NCBI RefSeq assembly: GCF_013385635.1
Contig: NZ_JACAPR010000007.1
Span: forward strand, 279,427 to 343,426
Length of the DNA: 64,000 bases
DNA from: Pseudomonas gingeri
GTDB lineage: Bacteria > Pseudomonadota > Gammaproteobacteria > Pseudomonadales > Pseudomonadaceae
Reading direction: 5' to 3'
Shown here: piece after piece, positions 36,942-47,600 of the stretch
How the letters are laid out: each line of letters opens with the position of its first letter
Position numbering within the stretch: position 1 is the stretch's first letter
Position numbers and translations under genes: made by a program
Notes under the pieces: model-generated
Seen by the model: the letters and a program-made list of their open reading frames with translations, nothing else
The model's database searches: none
Told to the model about the DNA's origin: nothing

Positions 36942-37469
36942 ATGTTGAATGACCCGATTCCACCTCACGTTGACCCGCGCAAATTGGCTGACCGTGGCAC
37001 CACCCTTCAAGGTGAACTGCTGCTGGCCGATTTGGAGAGACTCTGCGACCCGCTTTCCGACAACGTCGGTACGGTGCAGGCCAAATTCGTTTTTGAACGA
37101 GATGAACGTAAGTCTGTGGTTATCCACAGCTTTATCGACACCGAAGTCAAAATGGTTTGCCAGCGTTGTCTTGAGCTGGTCACCCTGCCGATCCACAGCG
37201 AGTGCAGTTATGCCGTGGTGAAGGAGGGTGCGAATACCCAGTCGTTGCCGAAAGGTTATGACGTGCTGGAACTGGGCGAAGATCCTTTGGATCTGCAGGC
37301 ATTGATCGAGGAAGAGCTTCTGCTCGCCTTGCCCATTGTGCCTGCTCATCATCCGGAAGAATGCCAGCAGCCGGACGGGCTCGAAGAGCCTGAGCCGAGC
37401 GAGGACGAGGTAACGCGGTCCAACCCGTTCAGTGTATTGGCGCAGTTAAAGCGTGACCCAAACGTTTAG
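36942..37469 (+). CDS. yceD: YceD (DUF177) family 23S rRNA accumulation protein
   Basis: A 175-residue YceD protein, needed for normal 23S rRNA accumulation in bacteria and plastids. A CQRC motif (residues about 72-75) and the C-terminal NPFSVLAQLKRD match E. coli YceD. Alignment to the family puts the start at ATG 36942, so its mRNA should be leaderless or nearly so behind the consensus promoter. Linked to rpmF and plsX as in most bacteria. Confidence 0.92.
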   Translation: MLNDPIPPHVDPRKLADRGTTLQGELLLADLERLCDPLSDNVGTVQAKFVFERDERKSVVIHSFIDTEVKMVCQRCLELVTLPIHSECSYAVVKEGANTQSLPKGYDVLELGEDPLDLQALIEEELLLALPIVPAHHPEECQQPDGLEEPEPSEDEVTRSNPFSVLAQLKRDPNV

Positions 37470-37482
37470 GAGTTAATCAATT

Positions 37483-37665
37483 ATGGCTGTTCAGCAGAAC
37501 AAAAAATCCCGCTCCGCCCGTGACATGCGTCGTTCCCACGATGCTCTCGAGGCTAGCACCCTGTCCGTGGAAAAGACCACCGGTGAAGTTCACCTGCGTC
37601 ACCACGTATCGCCAGAAGGCGTATACCGTGGCCGTAAAGTGATCGACAAGGGCGCTGACGAGTAA
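37483..37665 (+). CDS. rpmF: 50S ribosomal protein L32
   Basis: A 60-residue protein with the basic L32 sequence [20 protein letters not shown] and no zinc-binding Cys pairs. AGGAG precedes the ATG by ten bases. Co-transcribed with yceD and plsX. Confidence 0.98.
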
Positions 37666-37668
37666 ATC

Positions 37669-38679
37669 TTGTCCGCTCAGATCATCGCGATCGACGCAAT
37701 GGGCGGGGACTTCGGTCCCCGCAGCATTGTCCAGGCCAGTATTGCCTGCCTGTCCGCTACACCCTCGCTGCACCTGACCCTTGTCGGTCAACCTTCCCAA
37801 CTCGATGAATTGATTGCTGGTTATCCGGCTGTTGATCGCGCGCGCCTGACGATTGTCCCGGCGGCGGAGGTCATCACCATGGATGAGCGGCCGTCCCAGG
37901 CCCTGCGTGGCAAGCCCGATTCGTCGATGCGCGTGGCGTTGCAGCTACTGCGTGACGATAAGGCCCAGGCGGTGGTCAGTGCCGGTAATACCGGGGCGCT
38001 GATGGCCCTGTCGCGTCATGTGCTCAAGACCCTGCCGGGCATCGACCGGCCAGCGATGGTGGCGGCGATCCCGACCCGGCGCGGCTATTGCCAGTTGCTC
38101 GACCTCGGGGCGAATGTCGATTGCAGTGCCGAGCACCTGTTCCAGTTCGCCGTGATGGGCTCGGTGGCCGCCGAGGCCCTGGGCGTGGTGCGGCCGCGGG
38201 TGGCCTTGCTGAATGTCGGTACCGAAGACATCAAGGGTAACCAGCAGGTCAAGCTGGCGGCCGGTTTGTTGCAGGAAGCTCGCGGGCTGAACTATATAGG
38301 CTTCGTCGAGGGGGACGGGCTGTACCGTGGCGAGGCCGATGTGGTGGTCTGCGACGGCTTTGTCGGCAATATCCTGCTCAAGTCCAGCGAAGGCCTGGCG
38401 ACCATGATCGCCGCGCGGATCGAGGCGTTGTTCCGTCGTAACCTGGCGTCGCGGGCGGTCGGCCTCCTGGCCTTGCCGTTGCTCAAGCGCCTGCAGGCCG
38501 ACCTGGCACCGGCGCGCCACAATGGCGCGAGTTTCCTCGGCTTGCAGGGTATCGTGGTCAAGAGCCATGGCTCCGCCGGCGTGCAGGGTTTGCAGAGTGC
38601 CATCCAGCGCGCCCTGATCGAGATTCAGGAAAACCTCCCCGAGCGCCTGCACGGACGCCTGGAGGAACTGTTGCTTTAG
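37669..38679 (+). CDS. plsX: Phosphate acyltransferase PlsX
   Basis: A 336-residue peripheral membrane enzyme that makes acyl-phosphate from acyl-ACP for phospholipid synthesis. N-terminal [13 protein letters not shown] and [13 protein letters not shown] are family signatures. The start is a TTG at 37669, three bases after the rpmF stop; no ATG or GTG fits before the conserved core, so a weak TTG start with re-initiation is likely. fabH does not follow it, unlike E. coli. Confidence 0.95.
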   Translation: MSAQIIAIDAMGGDFGPRSIVQASIACLSATPSLHLTLVGQPSQLDELIAGYPAVDRARLTIVPAAEVITMDERPSQALRGKPDSSMRVALQLLRDDKAQAVVSAGNTGALMALSRHVLKTLPGIDRPAMVAAIPTRRGYCQLLDLGANVDCSAEHLFQFAVMGSVAAEALGVVRPRVALLNVGTEDIKGNQQVKLAAGLLQEARGLNYIGFVEGDGLYRGEADVVVCDGFVGNILLKSSEGLATMIAARIEALFRRNLASRAVGLLALPLLKRLQADLAPARHNGASFLGLQGIVVKSHGSAGVQGLQSAIQRALIEIQENLPERLHGRLEELLL

Positions 38680-38817
38680 GCGTTTTGCCTGGCAAATGCT
38701 TAAATGTGACCGCTCGGTTCAACGTGCCATCCAACTGAGGCATTCAATCAAGAATTTCTGGCGTTCCCATGGTGGGACCTCAACTCTCCGACGACAAGAT
38801 CATTAGGGGCTCGTTTC

Positions 38818-39756
38818 ATGTCTACTTCCCTCGCATTCGTCTTTCCAGGACAGGGCTCGCAGTCCCTCGGCATGCTGGCCGAGCTGGGCGCGCAGTACCC
38901 GCTGATCCTGGAAACCTTCGCCGAGGCCTCCGAGGCCCTGGGCTATGACCTCTGGGCACTGACCCAGCAGGGGCCGGAAGAGCAACTGAATCAGACCGAC
39001 AAGACCCAGCCGGCGATCCTCACCGCTTCGGTGGCCCTGTGGCGCCTGTGGCTGGCTGAAGGCGGCAAGCGTCCGGCCTATGTCGCCGGCCACAGCCTGG
39101 GTGAATACAGCGCACTGGTTGCTGCCGGCAGCCTGAGCCTGGCCGATGCCGTTCGTCTGGTCGAGCGTCGCGGTCAGCTGATGCAAGAGGCCGTGCCGGC
39201 CGGGCAGGGCGCCATGGCGGCGATCCTTGGCCTGGAAGATGCCGATGTGGTTACAGCCTGTGCCGACTCCGCCCAGGGCGAAGTGGTCAGTGCGGTAAAC
39301 TTCAATTCGCCGGGCCAGGTGGTGATCGCCGGGGCCAAGGCCGCTGTCGAGCGCGCCATGGAAGCCTGCAAAGCCAAGGGGGCCAAGCGCGCATTGCCGT
39401 TGCCGGTCAGCGTACCGTCACATTGCGAGCTGATGCGTCCGGCTGCCGAACGCTTCGCCGAATCGGTTGCGGCCATCGACTGGCAGGCACCACAGATCCC
39501 GCTGGTGCAGAATGTCAGCGCCGGCGTCGCCGCCGATCTGGATACCCTCAAGCGCGACCTGCTGGAACAGCTCTACAAGCCGGTGCGCTGGGTCGAGTCC
39601 GTGCAGTACCTGGCGGCCCAGGGCGCGACCGAACTGGTCGAGTGCGGCCCGGGCAAGGTCCTGGCCGGCCTGAACAAGCGTTGCGCCGATGGCGTGAACA
39701 CCTCCAACCTGAATACCCCGGATGCCTTCGCCGCCACGCGCGCGGCACAGGCCTGA
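38818..39756 (+). CDS. fabD: Malonyl-CoA:ACP transacylase FabD
   Basis: A 312-residue enzyme loading malonate onto acyl carrier protein. Catalytic Ser93 in GHSLGEYSAL, His in VPSHCELM, and the N-terminal FPGQGSQ are all present. A 138-base gap after plsX leaves room for its own promoter, although none is clear. Followed by fabG 16 bases later. Confidence 0.97.
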   Translation: MSTSLAFVFPGQGSQSLGMLAELGAQYPLILETFAEASEALGYDLWALTQQGPEEQLNQTDKTQPAILTASVALWRLWLAEGGKRPAYVAGHSLGEYSALVAAGSLSLADAVRLVERRGQLMQEAVPAGQGAMAAILGLEDADVVTACADSAQGEVVSAVNFNSPGQVVIAGAKAAVERAMEACKAKGAKRALPLPVSVPSHCELMRPAAERFAESVAAIDWQAPQIPLVQNVSAGVAADLDTLKRDLLEQLYKPVRWVESVQYLAAQGATELVECGPGKVLAGLNKRCADGVNTSNLNTPDAFAATRAAQA

Positions 39757-39772
39757 ATTAGGAGAAGCCTGC

Positions 39773-40513
39773 ATGAGTCTGCAAGGTAAAGTTGCACTGG
39801 TCACCGGCGCCAGCCGTGGTATCGGCCAAGCCATCGCCCTCGAATTGGGTCGCCTGGGGGCTGTGGTCGTCGGTACCGCGACATCCGCCTCGGGTGCCGA
39901 GCGCATTGCCGCGACCCTCAAGGAACATGGTATTCAAGGTACTGGCCTGGAACTCAACGTCACCAGCGACGAGTCCGTGGCCGCAGTCCTGGCGAGCATC
40001 ACCGAGCAGTTCGGTGTGCCGGCGATCCTGGTCAATAATGCCGGTATCACCCGCGATAACCTGATGATGCGCATGAAAGACGATGAGTGGTACGACGTGG
40101 TCGATACCAACCTCAACAGTCTGTTCCGCCTGTCCAAGGGCGTTCTGCGTGGCATGACCAAGGCGCGTTGGGGCCGAATTATCAATATTGGCTCGGTTGT
40201 GGGTGCCATGGGTAACGCAGGCCAAGTAAACTACGCGGCAGCCAAGGCCGGCCTCGAAGGTTTCAGTCGCGCACTCGCGCGTGAAGTCGGTTCGCGGTCG
40301 ATTACGGTAAACTCGGTTGCTCCAGGTTTCATCGACACCGATATGACCCGCGAATTGCCCGAGGCACAGCGTGAAGCCCTGCTGACGCAGATTCCGCTGG
40401 GCCGTCTCGGCCAGGCCCAGGAGATCGCGCAAGTGGTCGCTTTTCTGGCTTCGGACGGTGCGGCTTACGTGACTGGGGCTACAATCCCGGTGAACGGCGG
40501 GATGTACATGTAA
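39773..40513 (+). CDS. fabG: 3-oxoacyl-ACP reductase FabG
   Basis: A 246-residue short-chain dehydrogenase, the NADPH-dependent ketoreductase of fatty-acid elongation. NADP site TGASRGIGQA, NNAG, catalytic Ser in NIGSVVGAMG, and the YAAAK pair. ATG at 39773 has AGGAG upstream; the frame continues upstream but not as FabG. Confidence 0.97.
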   Translation: MSLQGKVALVTGASRGIGQAIALELGRLGAVVVGTATSASGAERIAATLKEHGIQGTGLELNVTSDESVAAVLASITEQFGVPAILVNNAGITRDNLMMRMKDDEWYDVVDTNLNSLFRLSKGVLRGMTKARWGRIINIGSVVGAMGNAGQVNYAAAKAGLEGFSRALAREVGSRSITVNSVAPGFIDTDMTRELPEAQREALLTQIPLGRLGQAQEIAQVVAFLASDGAAYVTGATIPVNGGMYM

Positions 40514-40629
40514 TTCAAATGTGACGGATTGCTTCAAAAAAATGTCATACCAGCTGTCTAAAATCCGTTATAAAGCTGCAACTTATTGATGGGCAGAGGG
40601 CAAAGGGGGACGAAGGCTGAAGCTTTCGG

Positions 40630-40657
40630 TTGAAAAGCTGAAAAGCCTTTCTATACA
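40630..40657 (+). promoter_or_regulatory. Predicted promoter of acpP
   Basis: TTGAAA and TATACA with 16 bases between them, ending about 52 bases before the acpP ATG. A private promoter would explain the much higher expression acyl carrier protein needs. Confidence 0.65.
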
Positions 40658-40709
40658 CTTACCCACCGGCCAGCTGCCTGAATTTTTCCATTAGGAGTGA
40701 AAACAAGGT

Positions 40710-40946
40710 ATGAGCACCATCGAAGAACGCGTCAAGAAAATCGTTGCCGAGCAACTGGGCGTCAAGGAAGAAGAAGTGGTCAACACTGCTTCCTTCGTTG
40801 AAGACCTGGGTGCCGACTCCCTTGACACCGTTGAGCTGGTGATGGCTCTGGAAGAGGAATTCGAGACCGAAATCCCTGACGAAGAAGCTGAAAAAATCAC
40901 CACCGTACAAGCTGCTATCGATTACGTTACTGCCCATCAGGCGTAA
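40710..40946 (+). CDS. acpP: Acyl carrier protein
   Basis: A 78-residue acidic ACP. Ser37 in [10 protein letters not shown] carries the phosphopantetheine arm. AGGAG lies 15 bases and AAGG 5 bases before the ATG. A 196-base gap upstream and a terminator downstream frame it as its own unit inside the fab cluster. Confidence 0.98.
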   Translation: MSTIEERVKKIVAEQLGVKEEEVVNTASFVEDLGADSLDTVELVMALEEEFETEIPDEEAEKITTVQAAIDYVTAHQA

Positions 40947-40978
40947 TAGTTTGTAATCGTTGCCCGCTGTCATGGAAA

Positions 40979-41013
40979 AACCGCACTGCCATCATGGCGT
41001 GCGGTTTTTTCTT
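40979..41013 (+). terminator. Terminator after acpP
   Basis: AACCGCAC pairs with GTGCGGTT, continued by GCCAT/ATGGC past a one-base bulge, then TTTTTTC. Leaky read-through could set the acpP to fabF ratio. Confidence 0.9.
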
Positions 41014-41057
41014 TAGGTGTGAGGCAAAGTGTCGTCAACAGGATAAAGGAGAGTGCT

Positions 41058-42302
41058 GTGTCGCGTAGACGCGTCGTAGTCACCGGTATGGGGATGTTGT
41101 CGCCATTGGGTACGGATGTTCCGAGTACCTGGCAGGGCATTCTGGCTGGCCGCAGTGGCATTGGTCTGATCGAACACACAGACCTTTCTGCCTATACCAC
41201 CCGTTTTGGCGGCTCGGTAAAAGGCTTCAAAGTCGAAGAATATTTGTCGGTCAAAGAAGCCCGCAAACTCGACCTGTTCATTCAATACGGCCTGGCTGCC
41301 GGTTTTCAGGCGGTGCGCAATGCCGGCCTGGAAGTTACCGACGCCAACCGCGAACGCATCGGCGTGGCCATGGGCTCGGGTATTGGCGGTCTGACCAATA
41401 TCGAGGAAACCAGCCGCACCCTGCATGATTCCGGGCCACGGCGCATTTCGCCGTTCTTCGTGCCTGGCTCGATCATCAATATGATTTCCGGCTTCCTGTC
41501 CATCCACCTGGGTGCCCAGGGGCCGAACTACGCCATCGCCACCGCCTGCACCACCGGTACCCACTGCATCGGCATGGCGGCGCGCAACATTGCCTACGGC
41601 GAAGCCGACGTGATGATTGCCGGCGGCGCCGAGATGGCCGCCTGCGGCCTCGGCATGGGCGGCTTCGGTGCTTCGCGCGCGTTGTCGACCCGCAACGACG
41701 AGCCGACCCGTGCCAGCCGTCCGTGGGACAAGGGCCGCGACGGCTTCGTGTTGTCCGACGGCGCCGGTGCGCTGGTACTGGAAGAGCTGGAGCACGCCAA
41801 GGCGCGTGGTGCCACCATCTACGCCGAGCTGATCGGCTTCGGCACCAGCGGCGATGCCTACCACATGACCTCGCCACCCGCCGACGGCGCCGGTGCGGCG
41901 CGTTGCATCGCCAACGCCCTGCGTGATGCCAAGCTGAATGTCGATCAGGTGCAGTACGTCAATGCCCACGGCACCTCGACCGCGGCCGGCGACCTTGCCG
42001 AAGCCCAGGCGATCAAGACGGTATTCGGTGAGCACGCCTACAAACTGGCGGTCAGCTCGACCAAATCGATGACCGGTCACCTGCTGGGTGCCGCCGGGGC
42101 GATCGAGGCGATCTTCAGCGTCCTGGCGATCAACGACCAGGTAGCGCCGCCGACCATCAACCTCGACGAGCCGGACGAAGGCTGCGACCTCGACTTCGTG
42201 CCTCACGAAGCGCGGCGCATGCCGATCGACGTGGTGCTGTCCAACTCCTTCGGTTTTGGCGGTACCAACGGCTCGCTGGTGTTCCGCCGGTTCGCCGAGT
42301 GA
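41058..42302 (+). CDS. fabF: 3-oxoacyl-ACP synthase II FabF
   Basis: A 414-residue condensing enzyme of chain elongation. Catalytic Cys164 in ATACTTGTH, His in NAHGTST and His in [12 protein letters not shown] form the Cys-His-His triad. GTG at 41058 has AAGGAG six bases upstream. The pabC ATG overlaps its stop by one base. Confidence 0.97.
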   Translation: MSRRRVVVTGMGMLSPLGTDVPSTWQGILAGRSGIGLIEHTDLSAYTTRFGGSVKGFKVEEYLSVKEARKLDLFIQYGLAAGFQAVRNAGLEVTDANRERIGVAMGSGIGGLTNIEETSRTLHDSGPRRISPFFVPGSIINMISGFLSIHLGAQGPNYAIATACTTGTHCIGMAARNIAYGEADVMIAGGAEMAACGLGMGGFGASRALSTRNDEPTRASRPWDKGRDGFVLSDGAGALVLEELEHAKARGATIYAELIGFGTSGDAYHMTSPPADGAGAARCIANALRDAKLNVDQVQYVNAHGTSTAAGDLAEAQAIKTVFGEHAYKLAVSSTKSMTGHLLGAAGAIEAIFSVLAINDQVAPPTINLDEPDEGCDLDFVPHEARRMPIDVVLSNSFGFGGTNGSLVFRRFAE

Positions 42303-43117
42303 TGCAAAGCTGGGTCGACGGTCAGCCGGCGGATTCGTTGCCGCTCAAGGACCGTGGCCTGGCCTACGGCGATGGTCTGTTCGAGACCATTGCCGTGAAA
42401 GCCGGGCGTCCGCTGCTGCTGGAGCGGCACCTGCAGCGCCTGGCCGAAGGTTGCCAGCGCCTGGGCATCACTACGAACCAGGCGTTGATCCGCAGCGAGC
42501 TGCTGGTCTACAGCGCCGCCATGGGCGAGGGTGTGCTCAAGCTCATCCTCACCCGGGGTGACAGCCTGCGCGGTTACGCCGCCGCCGCCGATGCGGTGCC
42601 GCGGCGTATCCTCCAGGGCAGTCTGCCAGCGGCTTATCCACCGGCCCTGCAAAACCTGGGCATTCGTCTTTTCCCCTGTGTCACCCGCCTGTCCGAACAA
42701 CCCCTGCTGGCCGGTCTCAAGCACCTCAACCGGCTGGAGCAGGTGCTCGCCCGCAGTGAGTGGCAGGATGCCGAACATGCCGAAGGCTTGATGCTCGATG
42801 GCGCCGGGCGGGTGATCGAAGGGGTCTTCAGCAACCTGTTCCTGGTACGTGGCGGCGTGCTGTTCACCGCTGACCTGAGCCGGTGCGGTGTGGCCGGCGT
42901 CATGCGTGCCGAGTTGCTGGATCAGGCCCGTGCTCTGGCTATCCCTGTGGATATCTCGGACATCAGCCTGGAGCAACTCCGACAGGCCGATGAGGTCTTT
43001 CTCTGTAACAGCGTCTACGGCGTCTGGCCGGTTCGTGCATTTGCCGATCTGAGCTGGTCGGTGGGTCCGCTCACCCGTAAACTGCAAGGTATTGCCCGCG
43101 CGTTATTGGATGTTTGA
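42302..43117 (+). CDS. pabC: Aminodeoxychorismate lyase PabC
   Basis: A 271-residue PLP enzyme that releases p-aminobenzoate for folate synthesis. Family signatures are KDRGLAYGDGLFETI near the start, the PLP Lys in GLKHLNRLEQVLA, and EGVFSNLFLV. It overlaps fabF by one base and mltG by eight, as part of the conserved fabF-pabC-mltG-tmk-holB run. Confidence 0.95.
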   Translation: MQSWVDGQPADSLPLKDRGLAYGDGLFETIAVKAGRPLLLERHLQRLAEGCQRLGITTNQALIRSELLVYSAAMGEGVLKLILTRGDSLRGYAAAADAVPRRILQGSLPAAYPPALQNLGIRLFPCVTRLSEQPLLAGLKHLNRLEQVLARSEWQDAEHAEGLMLDGAGRVIEGVFSNLFLVRGGVLFTADLSRCGVAGVMRAELLDQARALAIPVDISDISLEQLRQADEVFLCNSVYGVWPVRAFADLSWSVGPLTRKLQGIARALLDV

Positions 43118-44318
43118 ATTGAGACGTAAATTCTTGGTGCTGCTGCAGACAGGTCTGGTGCTGGCGGGATTGGCGCTGGGCGGATCGGCCTGGAAGATTC
43201 ATTCGGCGCTGGAGCAGACCCTCGACCTGACGCAGGAGCAATTGCTCGACGTGCCGGCCGGCGCGACCCCCACCGGGACCTTCAATCGCATGGAGGCCGA
43301 CGGCACCCTGCGCGATGCGTTCTGGCTGCGTCTGTACTGGCGTTTCAACCTGTCCGCCGTGCCTTTGCACAGTGGCGAGTATCGCCTTACCCCGGGCATG
43401 AATGTGCGTGCGCTGCTGGGCCTGTGGCAGCGTGGCGAAGTGGTGCAGTACAGCCTGACCCTGGTCGAGGGCTGGAACTTCCGGCAGGTACGCAGTGCCC
43501 TGGCGAAAAACGACAAGCTCCAGCAGACCCTCAACGGCCTCAGCGACACCGAAGTCATGAGCAAGCTGGGCCATCCGGGTGTGTTCCCGGAAGGTCGTTT
43601 CTTCCCGGACACCTACCGCTTCGTACGCGGCATGAGCGATGCCGAACTGCTGGAAAAGGCCTACGACCGCCTGGACAACGTACTGGACCAGGAATGGCAG
43701 AAGCGTGCCGCCGACGCCCCCTACACCGACCCCTACCAGGCGCTGATCATGGCGTCGCTGGTGGAGAAGGAAACCGGCGTACCCCAGGAGCGCGGCCAGA
43801 TCGCCGGAGTCTTCGTGCGGCGGATGCAGATCGGCATGCTGCTGCAGACCGATCCGACGGTGATCTACGGCCTGGGTGAGCGCTACACCGGCAAATTGAC
43901 CCGCGCCCACCTGCGTGAGGCCAACCCCTACAACACCTACCTCAACACCGGCTTGCCACCGACACCGATCGCCATGGTCGGCCGCGAAGCGATTCATGCC
44001 GCGCTGAACCCGGTGGCGGGCAACAGCCTGTACTTTGTCGCCCGGGGCGATGGCAGCCATGTCTTCTCCGACGACCTGGACGCTCATAACAACGCGGTGC
44101 GCGAGTTCCAGCTCAAGCGACGAGCGGACTACCGTTCGAGCCCGGCGCCGGCGGTAGCACCCTCTACGGCACCCGCCACCGTGCCGGCAGTTGTTCCCGG
44201 CGCCGAGCCGAAGCCGGCCCCGGACACCACTGAACCCGCCGCGGCGCCCCTCGGCGCCCCGACTGAAGCGCCGCCCGCGTCGGACCCCGTCGCACCCGAG
44301 ACGAAGGACGCGCAATGA
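43110..44318 (+). CDS. mltG: Endolytic transglycosylase MltG (YceG)
   Basis: A 402-residue inner-membrane lytic transglycosylase thought to end glycan strands. One N-terminal membrane helix (LVLLQTGLVLAGLALGG), a LysM-like middle, and the catalytic Glu in LVEKETGVPQERGQIAGVF. The last 55 residues are an Ala/Pro/Thr-rich tail that looks disordered and is longer than in E. coli. ATG at 43110 overlaps pabC by eight bases. Confidence 0.95.
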   Translation: MFELRRKFLVLLQTGLVLAGLALGGSAWKIHSALEQTLDLTQEQLLDVPAGATPTGTFNRMEADGTLRDAFWLRLYWRFNLSAVPLHSGEYRLTPGMNVRALLGLWQRGEVVQYSLTLVEGWNFRQVRSALAKNDKLQQTLNGLSDTEVMSKLGHPGVFPEGRFFPDTYRFVRGMSDAELLEKAYDRLDNVLDQEWQKRAADAPYTDPYQALIMASLVEKETGVPQERGQIAGVFVRRMQIGMLLQTDPTVIYGLGERYTGKLTRAHLREANPYNTYLNTGLPPTPIAMVGREAIHAALNPVAGNSLYFVARGDGSHVFSDDLDAHNNAVREFQLKRRADYRSSPAPAVAPSTAPATVPAVVPGAEPKPAPDTTEPAAAPLGAPTEAPPASDPVAPETKDAQ

Positions 44319-44328
44319 CTCTGATTAA

Positions 44329-45946
<1,618 letters not shown>

Positions 45947-46000
45947 CCGTACAGGCCACCAAGCGCCTAGAATCGGGTTATCTGCATTTCGGGAGTCCGC

Positions 46001-46357
46001 ATGAACGAACCCATTGGTCCAGGCCCGCGCAACGGTATCCTGTCCCTGACCATCAAGGACAAGTCGGTGCTGTACGCGGCCTATATGCCCTTTATCAAGA
46101 ACGGCGGCCTGTTCATCCCCACCAACAAGAGCTACAGGTTGGGTGACGAGGTGTTCATGCTGCTCAACCTGATGGATGAGCCGGAGAAAATCCCGGTCGC
46201 CGGCAAGGTTACCTGGATCACCCCCAAGGGCGCCCAGGGCAATCGCGCGGCAGGTATCGGCGTACAGTTCAACGACGGCGACAACACCGCCCGCAGCAAG
46301 ATCGAAACCCATCTGGCCGGCGCCCTCAAGTCCGACCGTCCCACCCATACGATGTAG
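46001..46357 (+). CDS. pilZ: Type IV pilus protein PilZ
   Basis: A 118-residue founding-type PilZ protein, needed for type IV pilus assembly, probably acting through PilB and FimX. It lacks the RxxxR and D/NxSxxG motifs that bind cyclic di-GMP, like the P. aeruginosa protein. Conserved core: GGLFIPTNKSYRLGDEVFML. Sits 54 bases after holB in its usual place. Confidence 0.95.
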   Translation: MNEPIGPGPRNGILSLTIKDKSVLYAAYMPFIKNGGLFIPTNKSYRLGDEVFMLLNLMDEPEKIPVAGKVTWITPKGAQGNRAAGIGVQFNDGDNTARSKIETHLAGALKSDRPTHTM

Positions 46358-46372
46358 TTGTCACTCTATCTC

Positions 46373-47158
46373 ATGCTTGTAGATTCCCATTGCCACCTCG
46401 ACCGTCTTGATCTCGCCGAACACCAGGGTTCCCTGGATGCCGCCCTCGAAGCGGCGCGCCAGCGCGGGGTCGGGCACTTCCTGTGCATCGGTGTCAGCGC
46501 CGATAACGCCGCCGACGTGAAGGCGCTGGCCGAGCGTTATGCCGATGTCGACTGTTCGGTCGGTGTGCACCCGCTGGACGTCAAGCCCGAGGCGACGCTG
46601 GCCCTCGACTGGTTGTTGCGCGAGCTCGATCATCCGCGCGTGGTGGCCATCGGCGAAACCGGCCTGGACTATCACTACGAGCCGGAAGCGGCCGACTTGC
46701 AACAGGCGTCTTTCCGCCTGCACCTGCAGGCGGCGCAGAAGACCGGCAAGCCGGTGATCGTGCATACCCGTGGCGCCCGCGCCGATACCCTGAGCCTGTT
46801 GCGCGAAGCACAGCTGCCCCAGGCCGGCGTGCTGCACTGTTTCACCGAGGATTGGGACATGGCCCGCGCGGCGCTGGACCTCGGGTTCTATATCTCGCTG
46901 TCGGGGATCGTGACCTTCCGCAACGCCGATGCCTTGCGCGATGTGGCCCGGCAGGTGCCGGCCGATCGCCTGCTGGTGGAAACCGACTCGCCTTACCTCG
47001 CGCCGATTCCCCATCGGGGCAAGCCGAACCTGCCGCAGTACGTGCGCGATGTGGCGGATTATCTGGCGATGTTGCGCGGGGTGCCTTATGAGCAGTTCGC
47101 CGAGCAGACCACCGAGAACTTCAAGCGCTTGTTTCCGCTGGCCCATGTACGTTCCTGA
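46373..47158 (+). CDS. TatD family metal-dependent hydrolase (YcfH type)
   Basis: A 261-residue TIM-barrel hydrolase. Metal ligands start with HCH in DSHCHLD (His6, His8), then GETGLDYHYE, VIVHTRGA and the terminal ETDSPYLAP. TatD proteins include 3'-5' DNA exonucleases and D-aminoacyl-tRNA-type deacylases. ATG at 46373 fits the family better than the upstream TTG. End of the holB-pilZ-tatD run, matching E. coli ycfH. Confidence 0.92.
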   Translation: MLVDSHCHLDRLDLAEHQGSLDAALEAARQRGVGHFLCIGVSADNAADVKALAERYADVDCSVGVHPLDVKPEATLALDWLLRELDHPRVVAIGETGLDYHYEPEAADLQQASFRLHLQAAQKTGKPVIVHTRGARADTLSLLREAQLPQAGVLHCFTEDWDMARAALDLGFYISLSGIVTFRNADALRDVARQVPADRLLVETDSPYLAPIPHRGKPNLPQYVRDVADYLAMLRGVPYEQFAEQTTENFKRLFPLAHVRS

Positions 47159-47206
47159 GCGTCGTTGTGGGAGCAATCCCTTGACCTTGAAAGCCAAATC
47201 GCAGGC

Positions 47207-47325
47207 AAAAAAAACCCGGGTTCTGGGGGGGTGAATCCGGGTTAAGACCATTAGGAGTAAAACAAAGGCGCGCGGTCCCTTGGCACCTTTATCGGCGCGT
47301 CACTTGGGGGAGATGTCGCGCCGAC
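47207..47325 (-). ncRNA. rgsA: Candidate RgsA (P16) small RNA
   Basis: Minus-strand unit of about 119 nt. It starts just after an RpoS-like -10 and has three hairpins: TCGGCGCG/CGCGCCGA near the 5' end, AAAGGTGC/GCGCCTTT in the middle, and AACCCGG/CCGGGTT followed by eight T residues as terminator. In P. aeruginosa the RpoS- and Gac-linked, Hfq-binding RgsA sRNA (PA2958.1) of about 120 nt lies in the corresponding interval between the tatD region and a TetR gene. Identity is by synteny, size and structure, not alignment. Confidence 0.75.
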
Positions 47326-47331
47326 ACTTCA

Positions 47332-47338
47332 AGTATTG
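47332..47338 (-). promoter_or_regulatory. RpoS-like -10 element of the sRNA
   Basis: On the minus strand CAATACTTGA resembles the sigma-S extended -10 (CTATACTTAA). Its position predicts a start near 47325, matching the first base of the hairpin block. Confidence 0.55.
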
Positions 47339-47600
47339 GCCAGTATCGCGTCACGTCCAGTCAGGCCTGCTCATTTTTTAAACAGATTTGGAATACCTGC
47401 GCTTCGGTTGAGTTCTCATTGCTCGGCACCGCCTCCGGGTCTTGCCTGAATGCGACGCTCCGTGACCCGGACGAAGACTTTTTGACCGATAAGGTCTGAT
47501 TCGTCGACAGTGAAAACGAAAAGCCTCGGATGATTCGTGCAATTTGGCGCGGCTCAGGCATAATACTTGGCTTCGATTTTGCCCCTACAGACCTTTTCTT

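Larger units (their letters stand above)
47159..47600. other. Intergenic region with an sRNA
   Basis: 442 bases between tatD and the TetR gene. The left part holds an RgsA-like sRNA on the minus strand (47207-47325). The right part (47350-47600) has no gene that I can support and should contain the TetR promoter and the sRNA's upstream control region. Confidence 0.7.

Noticed and set aside
36837..37352. Upstream extension of the maf frame
   Set aside because: It would read back through the consensus promoter and yceD; the ATG at 36836 has a good Shine-Dalgarno and the family N-terminus.
38700..38817. A possible hairpin regulator before fabD (TTCCCATGGTGGGA)
   Set aside because: Only about five base pairs, no T run and no promoter match; not enough to call.
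41013..42206. A 397-codon minus-strand frame opposite fabF
   Set aside because: Shadow of a well-supported essential gene; no recognisable domain.
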